From contig NZ_CAXUNP010000010.1 of assembly GCF_964252635.1 (NCBI RefSeq), positions 1-64,000 of the forward strand: DNA of 64,000 bases. Direction: 5' to 3'. The DNA is from Jatrophihabitans sp964252635 (GTDB lineage: Bacteria > Actinomycetota > Actinomycetes > Mycobacteriales > Jatrophihabitantaceae). Positions 1-8,381 of this stretch are shown here, piece after piece. A model generated the notes under the pieces. The model was not told the DNA's origin. It made no database searches and saw only the letters and a program-made list of their open reading frames with translations. The position numbers and the translations under genes were made by a program. Each line of letters begins with the position of its first letter. The stretch's first letter is position 1.

Positions 1-149
1 GGGCGCGGGCGGGCTCGGGGGACGTCGCCTGATGTCACTGGTTCGCTCCCCGGGTTCGGCGCGGGCCCGCGCGAAGGTGCAGCGCCACGCGGCTCGCATC
101 GTAAGGCACGGGCGCGGGGCCTCGGCCGCTTCGGTGACAGACTGTGCCG

Positions 150-1232
150 ATGCAGCTGCCCGTGATGCCCCCGGTGGCGCCGATGCTGGCCAAGTCGGTC
201 CCGACCATCCCGCCCGGGGCGTCCTACGAGCCGAAGTGGGACGGGTTCCGGTCGCTGATCTTCCGCGACGGCGACGACGTCGAGTTCGGCAGCCGCAACG
301 AGAAGCCGATGACGCGCTACTTCCCGGAACTGGTCGAGGCCGTCAAGGCCGAGCTGCCCGACCGGTGCGTCATCGACGGTGAGATCGTCATCGCCACCGA
401 CAGCGGCTTGGACTTCGAGGCGCTCCAGCAGCGCATCCACCCGGCGGTGTCCCGGGTGACCATGCTGTCGCAGGCGACCCCGGCCTCCTTCGTGGCGTTC
501 GACCTGCTCGCCCTCGGCGACGACGACTACACCGGTCGTCCGTTCGCCGAGCGGCGTGCGGCTCTCGAGAATGCGCTGGCCGACGCGAAGGCACCCGTCC
601 ACCTGACCCCGACCACGACCGACCTCGAGGTCGCGCAGCGGTGGTTCGTCGAGCTCGAGGGCGCCCATCTCGACGGCGTCGTCGCCAAGCCGCTGGACGG
701 CACCTATCAACCCGACAAGCGGGTGATGTTCAAGATCAAGCACGTGCGCACCGCCGACTGCGTGCTCGCCGGTTTCCGCTGGCACAAGACGTCGACGGAG
801 AACCAGCCGCTGGTGGGCTCGCTGCTGCTCGGGCTCTACAACGACGAGCACAAGCTCCAGCACGTCGGCGTCGTGGGAGCGTTCACCGCGAAGCGGAGGG
901 CGGAGCTGGTCGACGAGCTCGAGCCGCTGCTGCTGCGTGACGGCGACGAGCACCCCTGGCAGGAATGGGCCAGTGCGGAGGCCCACCAGGGTCAGCGGCT
1001 GCCGGGCAACGTGAGCCGCTGGAACGCGACGAAGGATCTGTCGTTCGTCCCGCTACGGCCCGAGCGGGTGCTCGAGGTCAAGTACGAGCACATGGAAGGC
1101 ACCCGTTTCCGGCACCTCGCACACTTCGTGCGGTGGCGCGAGGACCGCACCCCCGAGTCGTGCACCTACGGGCAGCTGGAACAACCGCTCACGTACGCCC
1201 TCGACGACATCATCTCGGGGCTCGGCGGCTGA
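150..1232 (+). CDS. ligC: ATP-dependent DNA ligase, LigC type
   Basis: Seals nicks in DNA using ATP through a lysyl-AMP intermediate. The nucleotidyl-transfer motif EPKWDGFR lies at residues 27-34 with the adenylated lysine at 29. Downstream motifs are visible (VIDGEIVI, FVAFDLLA, LDGVVAKP, VMFKIKH), followed by an OB-fold region ending in LEVKYEH. The 360 residues match the stand-alone mycobacterial LigC family, without the polymerase and phosphoesterase domains of LigD. LigC proteins serve as backup or repair ligases beside NAD-dependent LigA. I chose the ATG at 150 because the family begins MQLPVMPP; an in-frame GTG lies two codons upstream at 144. Neither has a clear ribosome site. No Ku or LigD neighbour is present. 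Very sure of the family. Confidence 0.93.
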   Translation: MQLPVMPPVAPMLAKSVPTIPPGASYEPKWDGFRSLIFRDGDDVEFGSRNEKPMTRYFPELVEAVKAELPDRCVIDGEIVIATDSGLDFEALQQRIHPAVSRVTMLSQATPASFVAFDLLALGDDDYTGRPFAERRAALENALADAKAPVHLTPTTTDLEVAQRWFVELEGAHLDGVVAKPLDGTYQPDKRVMFKIKHVRTADCVLAGFRWHKTSTENQPLVGSLLLGLYNDEHKLQHVGVVGAFTAKRRAELVDELEPLLLRDGDEHPWQEWASAEAHQGQRLPGNVSRWNATKDLSFVPLRPERVLEVKYEHMEGTRFRHLAHFVRWREDRTPESCTYGQLEQPLTYALDDIISGLGG

Positions 1233-1282
1233 TCGCGGCGCCGCCGAACGACCCGGTGTCCACGAGGTGCCGCGGGCCCGCG

Positions 1283-2122
1283 TCAGCCGGGTCGGCGTGC
1301 GGTCACGCAGGCCATGGGCACGGAGAGGTCGAGACTCCCCGCTGCGCGGGCCCGCGCGTTCAGGCGGCGCTCCAGCTCGGCGAACACCTCGCCGCCGTCA
1401 CCCGGGCCCACGACCGCACGCCAGCCGGGTAGGAAACCGAGCCGGATGAAGTAGTGGTGCAGCAGCGCCGTCCCGTCGGCGTAACGCATCGTGAACGACC
1501 CGGTCGCCGTGTCGACGAGGTCGAACCCCGCCTGCTCGAGCTGCCGGGACATCGACCCGACGGTGGCGCGGTGGGCGATCTCGGCGTCCAGCGCGGGCAG
1601 CCGGTCGGTACGGCCAACGCCGGTCAGCGTCTCGCGGAACACGTCGTAGAACTCGGCCAGGTGGCCGACGAGGTTGCTGGAGGTCAGCAGCGTCCCGCCC
1701 GGCCGCAGCACGCGGTGGCATTCGCTCAGCACCGCCGCCGCGTCGTCGACGTTGTTGAGCCCGAGGTTGCTGACGACGACGTCGACGGACCGGTCTCCGA
1801 GGTCGACCGCGTCGGCGCCGCCGACCTGCAGCTGCACGTTGGTCAGCCCGAGGTAGCGGCACTTGTCGCGCAGGACGTCCATGGCCGCGGCCCAGGGGTC
1901 AACGGCGATCACCCGGCTCGTCGGGCCGCATCGCTGGGCCAGCTCGACGGTCAGGAACCCGGTACCGGCGCCGACGTCCACCACGGTCTGGCCGGCTCTC
2001 AACGGCACCCGGTCCAGGATCAGCTGCCCGAAGGGCGCCGACCACAGCGGCAGCTCGTCGTAGTGGGCCGCCACCTCGGGGCGACTCAGGTCGAGGTCCT
2101 CGGCGTCGAACACGGGCTTCAT
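1283..2122 (-). CDS. class I SAM-dependent methyltransferase
   Basis: Predicted cytosolic methyltransferase of 279 residues, substrate unknown. Motif I (VVDVGAGTGF) is at about 47-56, followed by an acidic end to strand 2 (VIAVDP), a VVSNLGLNNV strand 4 and the VLRPGG post-motif typical of the Methyltransf_11 group. The open frame continues upstream to 2407, but that extension is low-complexity, overlaps the divergent transporter gene and has no family match, so the ATG at 2122 is preferred. The gene is divergent from the EamA transporter, with about 95 bp between starts. No neighbour points to a substrate. Confidence 0.82.
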   Translation of the reverse strand: MKPVFDAEDLDLSRPEVAAHYDELPLWSAPFGQLILDRVPLRAGQTVVDVGAGTGFLTVELAQRCGPTSRVIAVDPWAAAMDVLRDKCRYLGLTNVQLQVGGADAVDLGDRSVDVVVSNLGLNNVDDAAAVLSECHRVLRPGGTLLTSSNLVGHLAEFYDVFRETLTGVGRTDRLPALDAEIAHRATVGSMSRQLEQAGFDLVDTATGSFTMRYADGTALLHHYFIRLGFLPGWRAVVGPGDGGEVFAELERRLNARARAAGSLDLSVPMACVTARRPG

Positions 2123-2216
2123 CGTGTCACCGCGCGACTTTGGTCCCGTACCACGGCGCGTCCTCGGGGGCTCCTGGACTGCATCGACCGCAGCCCACCC
2201 GCAGGAGAGGTGTCCG

Positions 2217-3149
2217 ATGTCCCTGGCCACCGCGCGCACCGTCCCGCTCGTCGCGCTCACCCTGGCCGCAGCCGGCTGGGGATTGGCGAGCTGCGCGACC
2301 AAGTACGCACTGGGCGGCCTGGGCCCGGTGACGTTGCTGACGGTCGCGCTGGTGCCGGCCACGATCGGGCTCTGGACGTGGTGGTGGCTCCGCGGCCCCA
2401 GGGGCACGCGACCGCCCCGCGGCCGGGTCGTCGTCCTGGGCCTGCTCGAACCCGCCGTCGCCTATCTCGCCATCACCGTCGGGCTGGCGCACACGAGCGC
2501 CGCCAACAGCGTGGTCGTCGAGGGTCTGGAGTCGGCCTTCGTCGTCGTGCTCGCCGCCCTGGTGCTGGGTGAGCGCATCACCGGACGTCTCGGGGTGGCG
2601 CTCGCGATGGGGCTGCTGGGTCTCGGTGCGCTCGAGCAGGTCCGTGGCGTCACCGCCCCGCACCCCGGCGACCTGCTCGTCCTCGCGGGTGTGCTGGCGG
2701 CCGCGGCGTACACGATCGTCGCCCGTGGCCTGGCCGACGACGTCGACCCGTTGCTGCTGACCGCCTTGCAGTTCGCGGTGGCCACCGCCGTCGTGCTGCC
2801 CACCGCCGCCGTGCGGTGGAGCTGCGGCGCGGAAGGCCTGCCGACGCACGTCGCGCCCCAGTTCTGGGGCGCGGCCGTCGCCGTCGGCGTGGTGGGCTAC
2901 GCGGGCAGTTTCGTGCTGTACAACTGGGCCATCCTGCGGGTCGAGGCCCGTGTGGCTGCGATCGTCCTCAACTCGATACCGGCCTTCGGGCTGCTCGCCG
3001 CCGTGGCCTGGTTGGGGGAGCAGCTGAGCGTGGCCCGCGGCATCGGCGCCGCCTTGATTACTCTCTCGGTCGCGCTCTTCGCGCGGGCCGAGCTCCGACC
3101 CGTCGTTCCCCTCGAACCCACCACGGAAGAGGTCCCGCTGTGTCTCTGA
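2217..3149 (+). CDS. EamA/DMT-family transporter
   Basis: Integral membrane protein of 310 residues with about ten hydrophobic segments arranged as two EamA repeats, as in drug/metabolite exporters of the RhaT/YdcZ kind. The typical ending of each repeat is visible (VVVLAALVLGERITG near residue 110-125 and AAVAWLGEQLS near 265-275). The ATG at 2217 follows a strong AGGAGAGG ribosome site 6 bases away; an upstream in-frame GTG at 2124 lacks one. Its stop overlaps the start of the next gene, a fold-III amino acid decarboxylase, by 10 bases. The coupling suggests export of the decarboxylase product, or import of its substrate. That role is inference from context. Confidence 0.85.
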   Translation: MSLATARTVPLVALTLAAAGWGLASCATKYALGGLGPVTLLTVALVPATIGLWTWWWLRGPRGTRPPRGRVVVLGLLEPAVAYLAITVGLAHTSAANSVVVEGLESAFVVVLAALVLGERITGRLGVALAMGLLGLGALEQVRGVTAPHPGDLLVLAGVLAAAAYTIVARGLADDVDPLLLTALQFAVATAVVLPTAAVRWSCGAEGLPTHVAPQFWGAAVAVGVVGYAGSFVLYNWAILRVEARVAAIVLNSIPAFGLLAAVAWLGEQLSVARGIGAALITLSVALFARAELRPVVPLEPTTEEVPLCL

Positions 3150-4345
3150 CCTTGAGCGACACCGCCGCTGCCGAGCTGGTCACGGGGTCCGTCTATCCCT
3201 CGACCGCCCGGATCGACGCGTTCCTGGCCGAGAACCCTCAGCTGCCCACCCCGGTCCTGGTCGTGGACCTCGACATCGTGCGCGAGCGCTACCTGCGCCT
3301 GCGTCGCGCGCTGCCGTCCGCCGAGGTGTTCTACGCCGTGAAGGCCAACCCCGACGCCGCGGTCGTCGGCCTGCTCGCCGGCCTGGGCAGCAACTTCGAC
3401 GTCGCCAGCCTTGGGGAGATCGACCTGTGCCTCGGCCTCGGCATCGCCCCCGACCGCCTGTCCTACGGCAACACGGTCAAGAAGGAGGCCGACGTCGCGG
3501 CCGCGTACGCACGCGGCGTGCGGATCTTCGCCGTCGACTCGGCCGTCGAACTCGCCAAGATCGTCCGGCAGGCGCCGGGGTCCACGGTCACGGTGCGACT
3601 CGCCAGCGACGGCGACGGGGCCGACTGGCCGCTGTCGCGCAAGTTCGGCGCCAGTACCGACGAGGTGGCCGAGCAGTTGCTGGCCGCCGCCGAGGCCGGG
3701 CTGGACCTGGGCGTCTCGTTCCACGTCGGGTCGCAGCAGCGCGACCCGCGGGCGTGGGAGGCCCCGCTCTGCGCGGTGGCCGCGCTGTCGGACCTGCTGG
3801 CCGCACGGGGGCACCGGCTGTCGGCCGTGAATCTCGGCGGCGGGCTGCCCAGCACGCACTTCCACTCCACCGGGCCGGTCGAGGTCTACGGGGTCGCGAT
3901 CGATGCGGCGCTGGAGGCCTACCTGGGGACGGACCACGGGCTGCGCACCATGGTCGAGCCGGGCCGGTACCTCGTCGGCGACGCCGGGTTGATCCGCAGC
4001 GAGGTCGTGCTGTCCACCCCGAAGCAGACCGACGGCGGACGTCGGTGGGTGTACCTCGACATCGGGATGTTCAACGGCCTCGTCGAGACGCAGGAGGAAG
4101 CGATCCGGTACCGCATGCGGTGCCCGGGGACGCGCGGACCGCTCGAACCCGCCGTCGTCGCCGGCCCCACGTGCGACTCGCTCGACGTGCTGTACGAGCG
4201 CGAGCCGTATCCGTTGCCCGTCGACCTGCAGGTCGGGGGACACGTCGACCTGCTGTCGACCGGCGCGTACACGACGACATACTCATCGGTATGGTTCAAC
4301 GGCTTCGAGCCGCTGCAGGCGCACTACCTGCCGGTCAGCGACTGA
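3140..4345 (+). CDS. fold-III PLP-dependent ornithine/lysine-type decarboxylase
   Basis: 401 residues resembling the eukaryotic-type ornithine/lysine/arginine decarboxylases (alanine-racemase fold, group IV). The PLP lysine lies in YAVKAN at 65-70 (Lys68). HVGSQ is at 195-199, the glycine loop GGG at 233-235, the phosphate-binding EPGR at 273-276 and the catalytic-cysteine motif CDS at 345-347. The last marks amino acid decarboxylases of this fold rather than racemases. Expected product is putrescine or cadaverine. Start GTG at 3140 lies inside the preceding exporter gene after GAAGAGG, implying coupled translation. The stop overlaps the convergent reductase gene by 11 bases. Ornithine versus lysine preference cannot be read reliably from the sequence. 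Confidence 0.87.
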   Translation: MSLTLSDTAAAELVTGSVYPSTARIDAFLAENPQLPTPVLVVDLDIVRERYLRLRRALPSAEVFYAVKANPDAAVVGLLAGLGSNFDVASLGEIDLCLGLGIAPDRLSYGNTVKKEADVAAAYARGVRIFAVDSAVELAKIVRQAPGSTVTVRLASDGDGADWPLSRKFGASTDEVAEQLLAAAEAGLDLGVSFHVGSQQRDPRAWEAPLCAVAALSDLLAARGHRLSAVNLGGGLPSTHFHSTGPVEVYGVAIDAALEAYLGTDHGLRTMVEPGRYLVGDAGLIRSEVVLSTPKQTDGGRRWVYLDIGMFNGLVETQEEAIRYRMRCPGTRGPLEPAVVAGPTCDSLDVLYEREPYPLPVDLQVGGHVDLLSTGAYTTTYSSVWFNGFEPLQAHYLPVSD

Positions 4346-5105
4346 CGGGTCGGCCCCGCTCGACGGTGCGGTAGCGGCAGAACAGCGCGCCGTCGTCCTC
4401 GAGCAGTCCGGCCAGGGTGAGCGGCACCGCCGACGTCCACTCCGCGCCCGCGGTGATGCGGCCGGGCCCGGGGCCGCCGAGGGTGGGCGAGATCGACAGG
4501 CACAGCTCGTCGACCAGGCCGTGGCCCGCGAGGTCGGCGAATACGCTCGGGCCGCCCTCGGAGAGGATCCGCGAGTACCCGCGGTCCTCCAGCGCCCGTC
4601 GGGCCAGCGCCGGGTCGACCGTCTCGTCACCGCAGTCGACGACGTCGGCCACCGCCTCGAGAGCCTGACGTCGGCCCGGGTCGGCCGCCGCGCACGTGAG
4701 CACGATGGTGCGGGCGCCCGGCTCGGCCGCGGTGAACAGCTCGGCCTGCGGGTCCAGCTGCAGCGATCGGCTCTGGACGGCGACGGGCAGTACCTCGGCC
4801 AGCCCGAAGGAGCGCCGGACGGCCTGCCGGCGCGCACTCAGCCGGACCGGCCCGTAGCCCTCGGCGACGGCCGTGCCCGAACCCACGTGCACGACGTCGG
4901 CGAGGTCGCGCAGGGCGGCGAACACCGTGTTGTCGCCGGGGGTCTGGAGACCGCGGGACAGGCCGGCGGCGCTGACCGCCCCGTCCACCGCGGTGACGAA
5001 GTTGACGCGCAGCCCGCCGCGGTCGAGCCAGTCGGTCGCGTAGTGGGCGTGCACGTCGACCTCGGGGTGCGTTCCCCCGGCCGGAACGGGGAGCAGGGCT
5101 CGCAT
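4335..5105 (-). CDS. RibD C-terminal-domain pyrimidine/dihydrofolate reductase-like protein
   Basis: 256 residues of the RibD_C/DHFR fold, as in actinobacterial proteins annotated as pyrimidine reductase of riboflavin synthesis. Visible elements are VNFVTAVDGAVS near the N-terminus (the VxxxxSxDG-like nucleotide and substrate signature), a central VLPVAV, and LSEGGPSVFADL (the E-GGP motif binding NADPH phosphates), followed by DELCLSISP. No deaminase domain is fused, so it is not a full RibD. ATG at 5105 chosen; the frame stays open further upstream without family similarity. It stands alone, convergent with the decarboxylase. The substrate is uncertain; riboflavin synthesis is one possibility. 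Confidence 0.8.
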   Translation of the reverse strand: MRALLPVPAGGTHPEVDVHAHYATDWLDRGGLRVNFVTAVDGAVSAAGLSRGLQTPGDNTVFAALRDLADVVHVGSGTAVAEGYGPVRLSARRQAVRRSFGLAEVLPVAVQSRSLQLDPQAELFTAAEPGARTIVLTCAAADPGRRQALEAVADVVDCGDETVDPALARRALEDRGYSRILSEGGPSVFADLAGHGLVDELCLSISPTLGGPGPGRITAGAEWTSAVPLTLAGLLEDDGALFCRYRTVERGRPVSR

Positions 5106-5186
5106 GGCGTCATCCAAGCAGGGCGGTGAACGGTCGGTCGTTACCGTGGGCCCCGTCCGCCTCGTCCGCACCGGTTCGGAGATCCC

Positions 5187-5897
5187 ATGGCCAAGCGCAG
5201 CATGCTGTCGCGCATCCCGCTGCCCTCGCGTGTCGAGCACACGCTGGACTCGGCGCTCGACCGTGCTCTGTCGGTGCAGCGCCCGGCCGTGCTCGCCTAC
5301 CTCGACCGGATGCGGAAGAAGAACCCGAAGATGACGCCCGGGCAGGTGCAGGAGCAGCTCGAGCGCCACTACCGCACGGCGGTCATGGGGGTGGGCGGCG
5401 CCTCGGGAGCAGCGGCAGCCATGCCCGGCGTGGGGACCGCCGCCTCCCTGGCGTCCGGCGCCGCCGAGATCACCGCGTTCGTGTCGGCCTCGGCCATGTA
5501 CGTGCTGGCGCTCGCCGAACTGCACTCCGTTCCCACCGGTGACCCGCAGCTGCGCCGCGCGCTCGTGCTGTCGGTGCTCGTCGGTGAGGGGGGCGCGGCC
5601 GTGATCGCCGGCGAGACCGGGGGAGACCCGCACTGGGCCAAGGTGCTCGGACGGTCGACGTCCAAGGACAAGGTCTCGGGCATCAACAGCCGGTTGGGCC
5701 GCATGCTCGTCGGCCGCTTCGGTGCCAGGCAGGGGGCGCTGCTGTTCGGCCGGGCGTTGCCGCTCGGGATCGGCGCGGGCGTGGGGGCGGCGGGCAACGC
5801 GGTCCTGGCGAAGGGCGTCATCAAGTCGGCCCGTCGGGCGTTCGGGCCACCGCCGGCGAACTTCCCGGCCCGCGTCGTGGACGCCACACCCGCCTGA
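5187..5897 (+). CDS. conserved membrane-associated protein, function unknown (weakly EcsC-like)
   Basis: 236 residues. The N-terminal 60 or so are charged and helical (DRMRKKNPKM), followed by three Gly/Ala-rich hydrophobic stretches at about 65-110, 130-145 and 185-215 that could be membrane segments or amphipathic helices. The GGASGAAAAMPGVGTAAS pattern and overall layout recall EcsC-type proteins, but I do not see enough to assign the family. No catalytic motif is evident. ATG at 5187 follows GGAGATCCC only weakly. It is divergent from the reductase gene upstream and followed by a tiny conserved gene. Function cannot be deduced. Confidence 0.65.
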   Translation: MAKRSMLSRIPLPSRVEHTLDSALDRALSVQRPAVLAYLDRMRKKNPKMTPGQVQEQLERHYRTAVMGVGGASGAAAAMPGVGTAASLASGAAEITAFVSASAMYVLALAELHSVPTGDPQLRRALVLSVLVGEGGAAVIAGETGGDPHWAKVLGRSTSKDKVSGINSRLGRMLVGRFGARQGALLFGRALPLGIGAGVGAAGNAVLAKGVIKSARRAFGPPPANFPARVVDATPA

Positions 5898-5966
5898 CCG
5901 CCCACCGGGCTGTGTACGACACCGGCCGGTACGTTGTCCCGAACGTCACTTGATGGAGGTATGTGC

Positions 5967-6170
5967 GTGTTCGTGGTCGTGCTGACGGACGAGGGACAGC
6001 AGCTGGTCGGCCCGCGGGCGGTCGGCCCGTTCGACGACTGGGACGCCGCCCAGCAGTTCGGGCGCGCTGTCGTGGAGCAATGGAAGGTCGAGGACGGCCA
6101 GGCACCGTTAGCCACGGTCGCCCGGGTCGAGGAACCGATGCCCGGCGTCGTGGTCGGCGAGATCCAGTAA
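5967..6170 (+). CDS. small conserved hypothetical protein
   Basis: A 67-residue acidic protein (VFVVVLTDEGQQ..., ending VVVGEIQ) with no recognised domain; it reads as a compact alpha/beta fold with FDDWDAAQQFGR in the middle. Start choice matters: TGGAGGT ends at 5960, one base before ATG 5961 but 6 bases before GTG 5967, so I prefer the GTG. The reading frame has good actinobacterial codon bias. It ends 6 bases before the stop of convergent treZ. Function unknown. Confidence 0.6.
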   Translation: MFVVVLTDEGQQLVGPRAVGPFDDWDAAQQFGRAVVEQWKVEDGQAPLATVARVEEPMPGVVVGEIQ

Positions 6171-6176
6171 CCCGGC

Positions 6177-7889
6177 TCAGCCCACCCGCACGATCGCCGC
6201 GGCGTCCGGGCCCAGCACGACCGCGTCACCGTCGACCGTCGCCGGCCCGGTGGACAGCACGATCTCGCCGCTGACGCCGAACCGGTGATCGCCGGAGCCG
6301 AGGTTGGCCAGCACCCGGAACGCACCGCGGTGCACGACCAGCCACAGCTGCTCGTCGTCGAAGTCGACCGACACGCGACGCAGGTCGCCGTCGCGCAGAT
6401 CCGGCTCGGCAGCGCGCAGGGCGGTCAGCTCGCGGTAGAGCGCCAGCATGTCGAGGTGGGTCCCGGACTCCGCCTCGGACCAGTCGAGGATCGCCGAGCG
6501 GTACGCCTCAGGGTCCTGCGGGTCGATCATCTGCGAGACGTCCCAGCCGTGCGACGCGAACTCCTCGACGCGACCCTTGGCGGTGGCCTCGGCCAGCTCG
6601 GGTTCCGGGTGCGAGGTGAAGAACGGCCAGCGCGTGGACGCCGCCCACTCCTCACCCATCCAGAGCATGGGGGTGAACGGCGACGTCAGCAGCAGGACGG
6701 CGCCGACCCGGAGGCGACCCGGTGAGGTGATCTCGGGCAGCCGGTCGCCGACCGCGCGGTTGCCGACCTGGTCGTGGTCCTGCAGGCAGACGACGAACTG
6801 CTGGCCGCGCTGCTTCGCCGGGTCGATGGGCGCTCCGTGGTCGCGCCCGCGGAACGTCGAATAGGTGCCGTCGTGGAAGAACGCCCTGGTGAACGTCTTG
6901 GCCAGCACCGAGATCGGCCCGAAGTCCTCGTAGTAGCCCTGCCGTTCGCCGGTGAGCATGGCGTGCAGGGCGTGGTGGACGTCGTCGTCCCACTGTGCGT
7001 CCATCCCGCGACCACCCTCGGCGACCGGGGTGATCATGATCGGGTCGTTGAGGTCGGACTCCGCGATCAACGTCAGCGGCCGGCCGAGCTCGGCGGAGAG
7101 GGCAGCCACCTCCTGCGACAGCTGGGCCAGGATGTGGACGGGGGAGTCGTCGGCCAGCGCGTGCACGGCGTCGAGGCGCAGCCCGTCGATGTGGAAGTTC
7201 CGCAGCCACATCAGCGCGTTGTCCAGGACGAAACGGCGGACGGCCGGCTCCTCGACGTTGACGAGGTCGCCCCACGTGTTGCGGCCCGTCTTGAGGTACG
7301 GCCCGAAGCGGGGAAGGTAGTTGCCCGACGGGCCGAGGTGGTTGTAGACGACGTCGAGGACGACGGCCAGTCCGACTCCGTGGGCGGCGTCGACGAAGCG
7401 CTTGAACGCGTCCGGGCCGCCGATCGGCTCGTGCACCGCGTACCAGTCGACGCCGTCGTACCCCCAGTTCCAGACGCCGTTGACCGCGTTGACCGGCAGC
7501 ACCTCGACGTGGGTGACGCCGAGGTCGACCAGGTGGGGGAGCCGTTCGATCGCGCTGTCGAAAGTCGCGCCCGGCGTGAAGGTGCCGATGTGCAGCTCGT
7601 AGACGACGGCGGCGGACAGGTCGCGTCCGGCCCAGTGCCCGTCGTGCCAGACGTGGGCGTCCTGGTCGTAGACGCGGCTGGGCCCGTGCACGCCGACGGG
7701 CTGCCACCGCGACGCGGGGTCGGGCACCAGGTCGTCCTCGTCGTCGAGCACGAAGCCGTAGTCGGTGCCCGGGGCCAGTTCGGGTCCGTTCCACCAACCG
7801 TCACCGGCCGGCTCCAGCGCGGTGTCGCGGCCGTCGGCCCGCACGCGGATCTTGGTCACAGCCGGGCCCCACACACGCAACGCGCTCAT
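6177..7889 (-). CDS. treZ: malto-oligosyltrehalose trehalohydrolase
   Basis: Releases trehalose from maltooligosyl-trehalose made by TreY: the last step of the TreY-TreZ route from glycogen. The 570-residue protein has an N-terminal E-set-like domain (about 1-85), then a GH13 barrel. VVYELHIGTF is at 95-104, DVVYNHLG at 179-186, the nucleophile Asp240 in GLRLDAVH and the acid/base Glu277 in IAESD; DHDQVGNR supplies the third acidic residue and catalytic His/Asp pair. Start ATG at 7889 matches the family N-terminus MSALRVWGP. It lies about 3.6 kb from treY, separated by five or six unrelated genes, so it is probably transcribed alone. Very sure. Confidence 0.95.
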   Translation of the reverse strand: MSALRVWGPAVTKIRVRADGRDTALEPAGDGWWNGPELAPGTDYGFVLDDEDDLVPDPASRWQPVGVHGPSRVYDQDAHVWHDGHWAGRDLSAAVVYELHIGTFTPGATFDSAIERLPHLVDLGVTHVEVLPVNAVNGVWNWGYDGVDWYAVHEPIGGPDAFKRFVDAAHGVGLAVVLDVVYNHLGPSGNYLPRFGPYLKTGRNTWGDLVNVEEPAVRRFVLDNALMWLRNFHIDGLRLDAVHALADDSPVHILAQLSQEVAALSAELGRPLTLIAESDLNDPIMITPVAEGGRGMDAQWDDDVHHALHAMLTGERQGYYEDFGPISVLAKTFTRAFFHDGTYSTFRGRDHGAPIDPAKQRGQQFVVCLQDHDQVGNRAVGDRLPEITSPGRLRVGAVLLLTSPFTPMLWMGEEWAASTRWPFFTSHPEPELAEATAKGRVEEFASHGWDVSQMIDPQDPEAYRSAILDWSEAESGTHLDMLALYRELTALRAAEPDLRDGDLRRVSVDFDDEQLWLVVHRGAFRVLANLGSGDHRFGVSGEIVLSTGPATVDGDAVVLGPDAAAIVRVG

Positions 7890-7985
7890 GTCTGGCAACG
7901 TCCCCCCGCGGGGTGGGTGGCAAACCGGCGGGAACGGGCTGTGACGGACGTCGTGCCGAGCCGCTATCCGGGTACGTCTTGGCCC

Positions 7986-8372
7986 ATGAGCGTCATCACC
8001 GTGCACGCGTCGGGACGGGCCCGGGCCGAGACCGCCTGGGCCCGCTACCTCGAACCGCAGCGGTGGCCCGACTGGTCGCCGCAGATCACCCGGGTCGAGT
8101 CCTCGGCCCGCACGATCGCGCCGGGTGTCACCGGCCGTGTCCACGGCCCCTTGTGGGTGTCGGTGGACTTCGTCGTCGAGACCGTCGACGCGAGCGCCAT
8201 GACGTGGGCGTGGCGCGTGCACCGTGGGCCGGTGACGCTGCGGCTGCATCACGCGGTGACCGCCACCGAACGCGGCAGCCGCACGTCGGTCGGGGTGACG
8301 GGGCCGTTGCCGCTGATCCTGGGGTACGCGCCGCTCGCCCGGTTTGCGCTCAGCCGCCTCGTCCGGCCGTAA
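7986..8372 (+). CDS. SRPBCC (START-like) family protein
   Basis: 128-residue protein of the polyketide cyclase/SRPBCC superfamily, a helix-grip fold binding hydrophobic ligands. The N-terminal pattern (arginine/alanine-rich first strand, then WARYLEPQRWPDWSPQI) is the usual ligand-pocket entry, followed by VTGRVHGPLWVSVDFVVE strands and a C-terminal amphipathic helix. No catalytic residues can be assigned. ATG at 7986, 96 bases from the divergent treZ start. It ends 9 bases before the PPK2 gene and is probably cotranscribed with it. Physiological ligand unknown. Confidence 0.75.
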   Translation: MSVITVHASGRARAETAWARYLEPQRWPDWSPQITRVESSARTIAPGVTGRVHGPLWVSVDFVVETVDASAMTWAWRVHRGPVTLRLHHAVTATERGSRTSVGVTGPLPLILGYAPLARFALSRLVRP

Positions 8373-8381
8373 CGTAGGGCG

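Noticed and set aside
1..143. Possible small gene or RNA upstream of ligC
   Set aside because: The open frame from 32 is a shadow of ligC, and no cloverleaf or clear promoter is visible.
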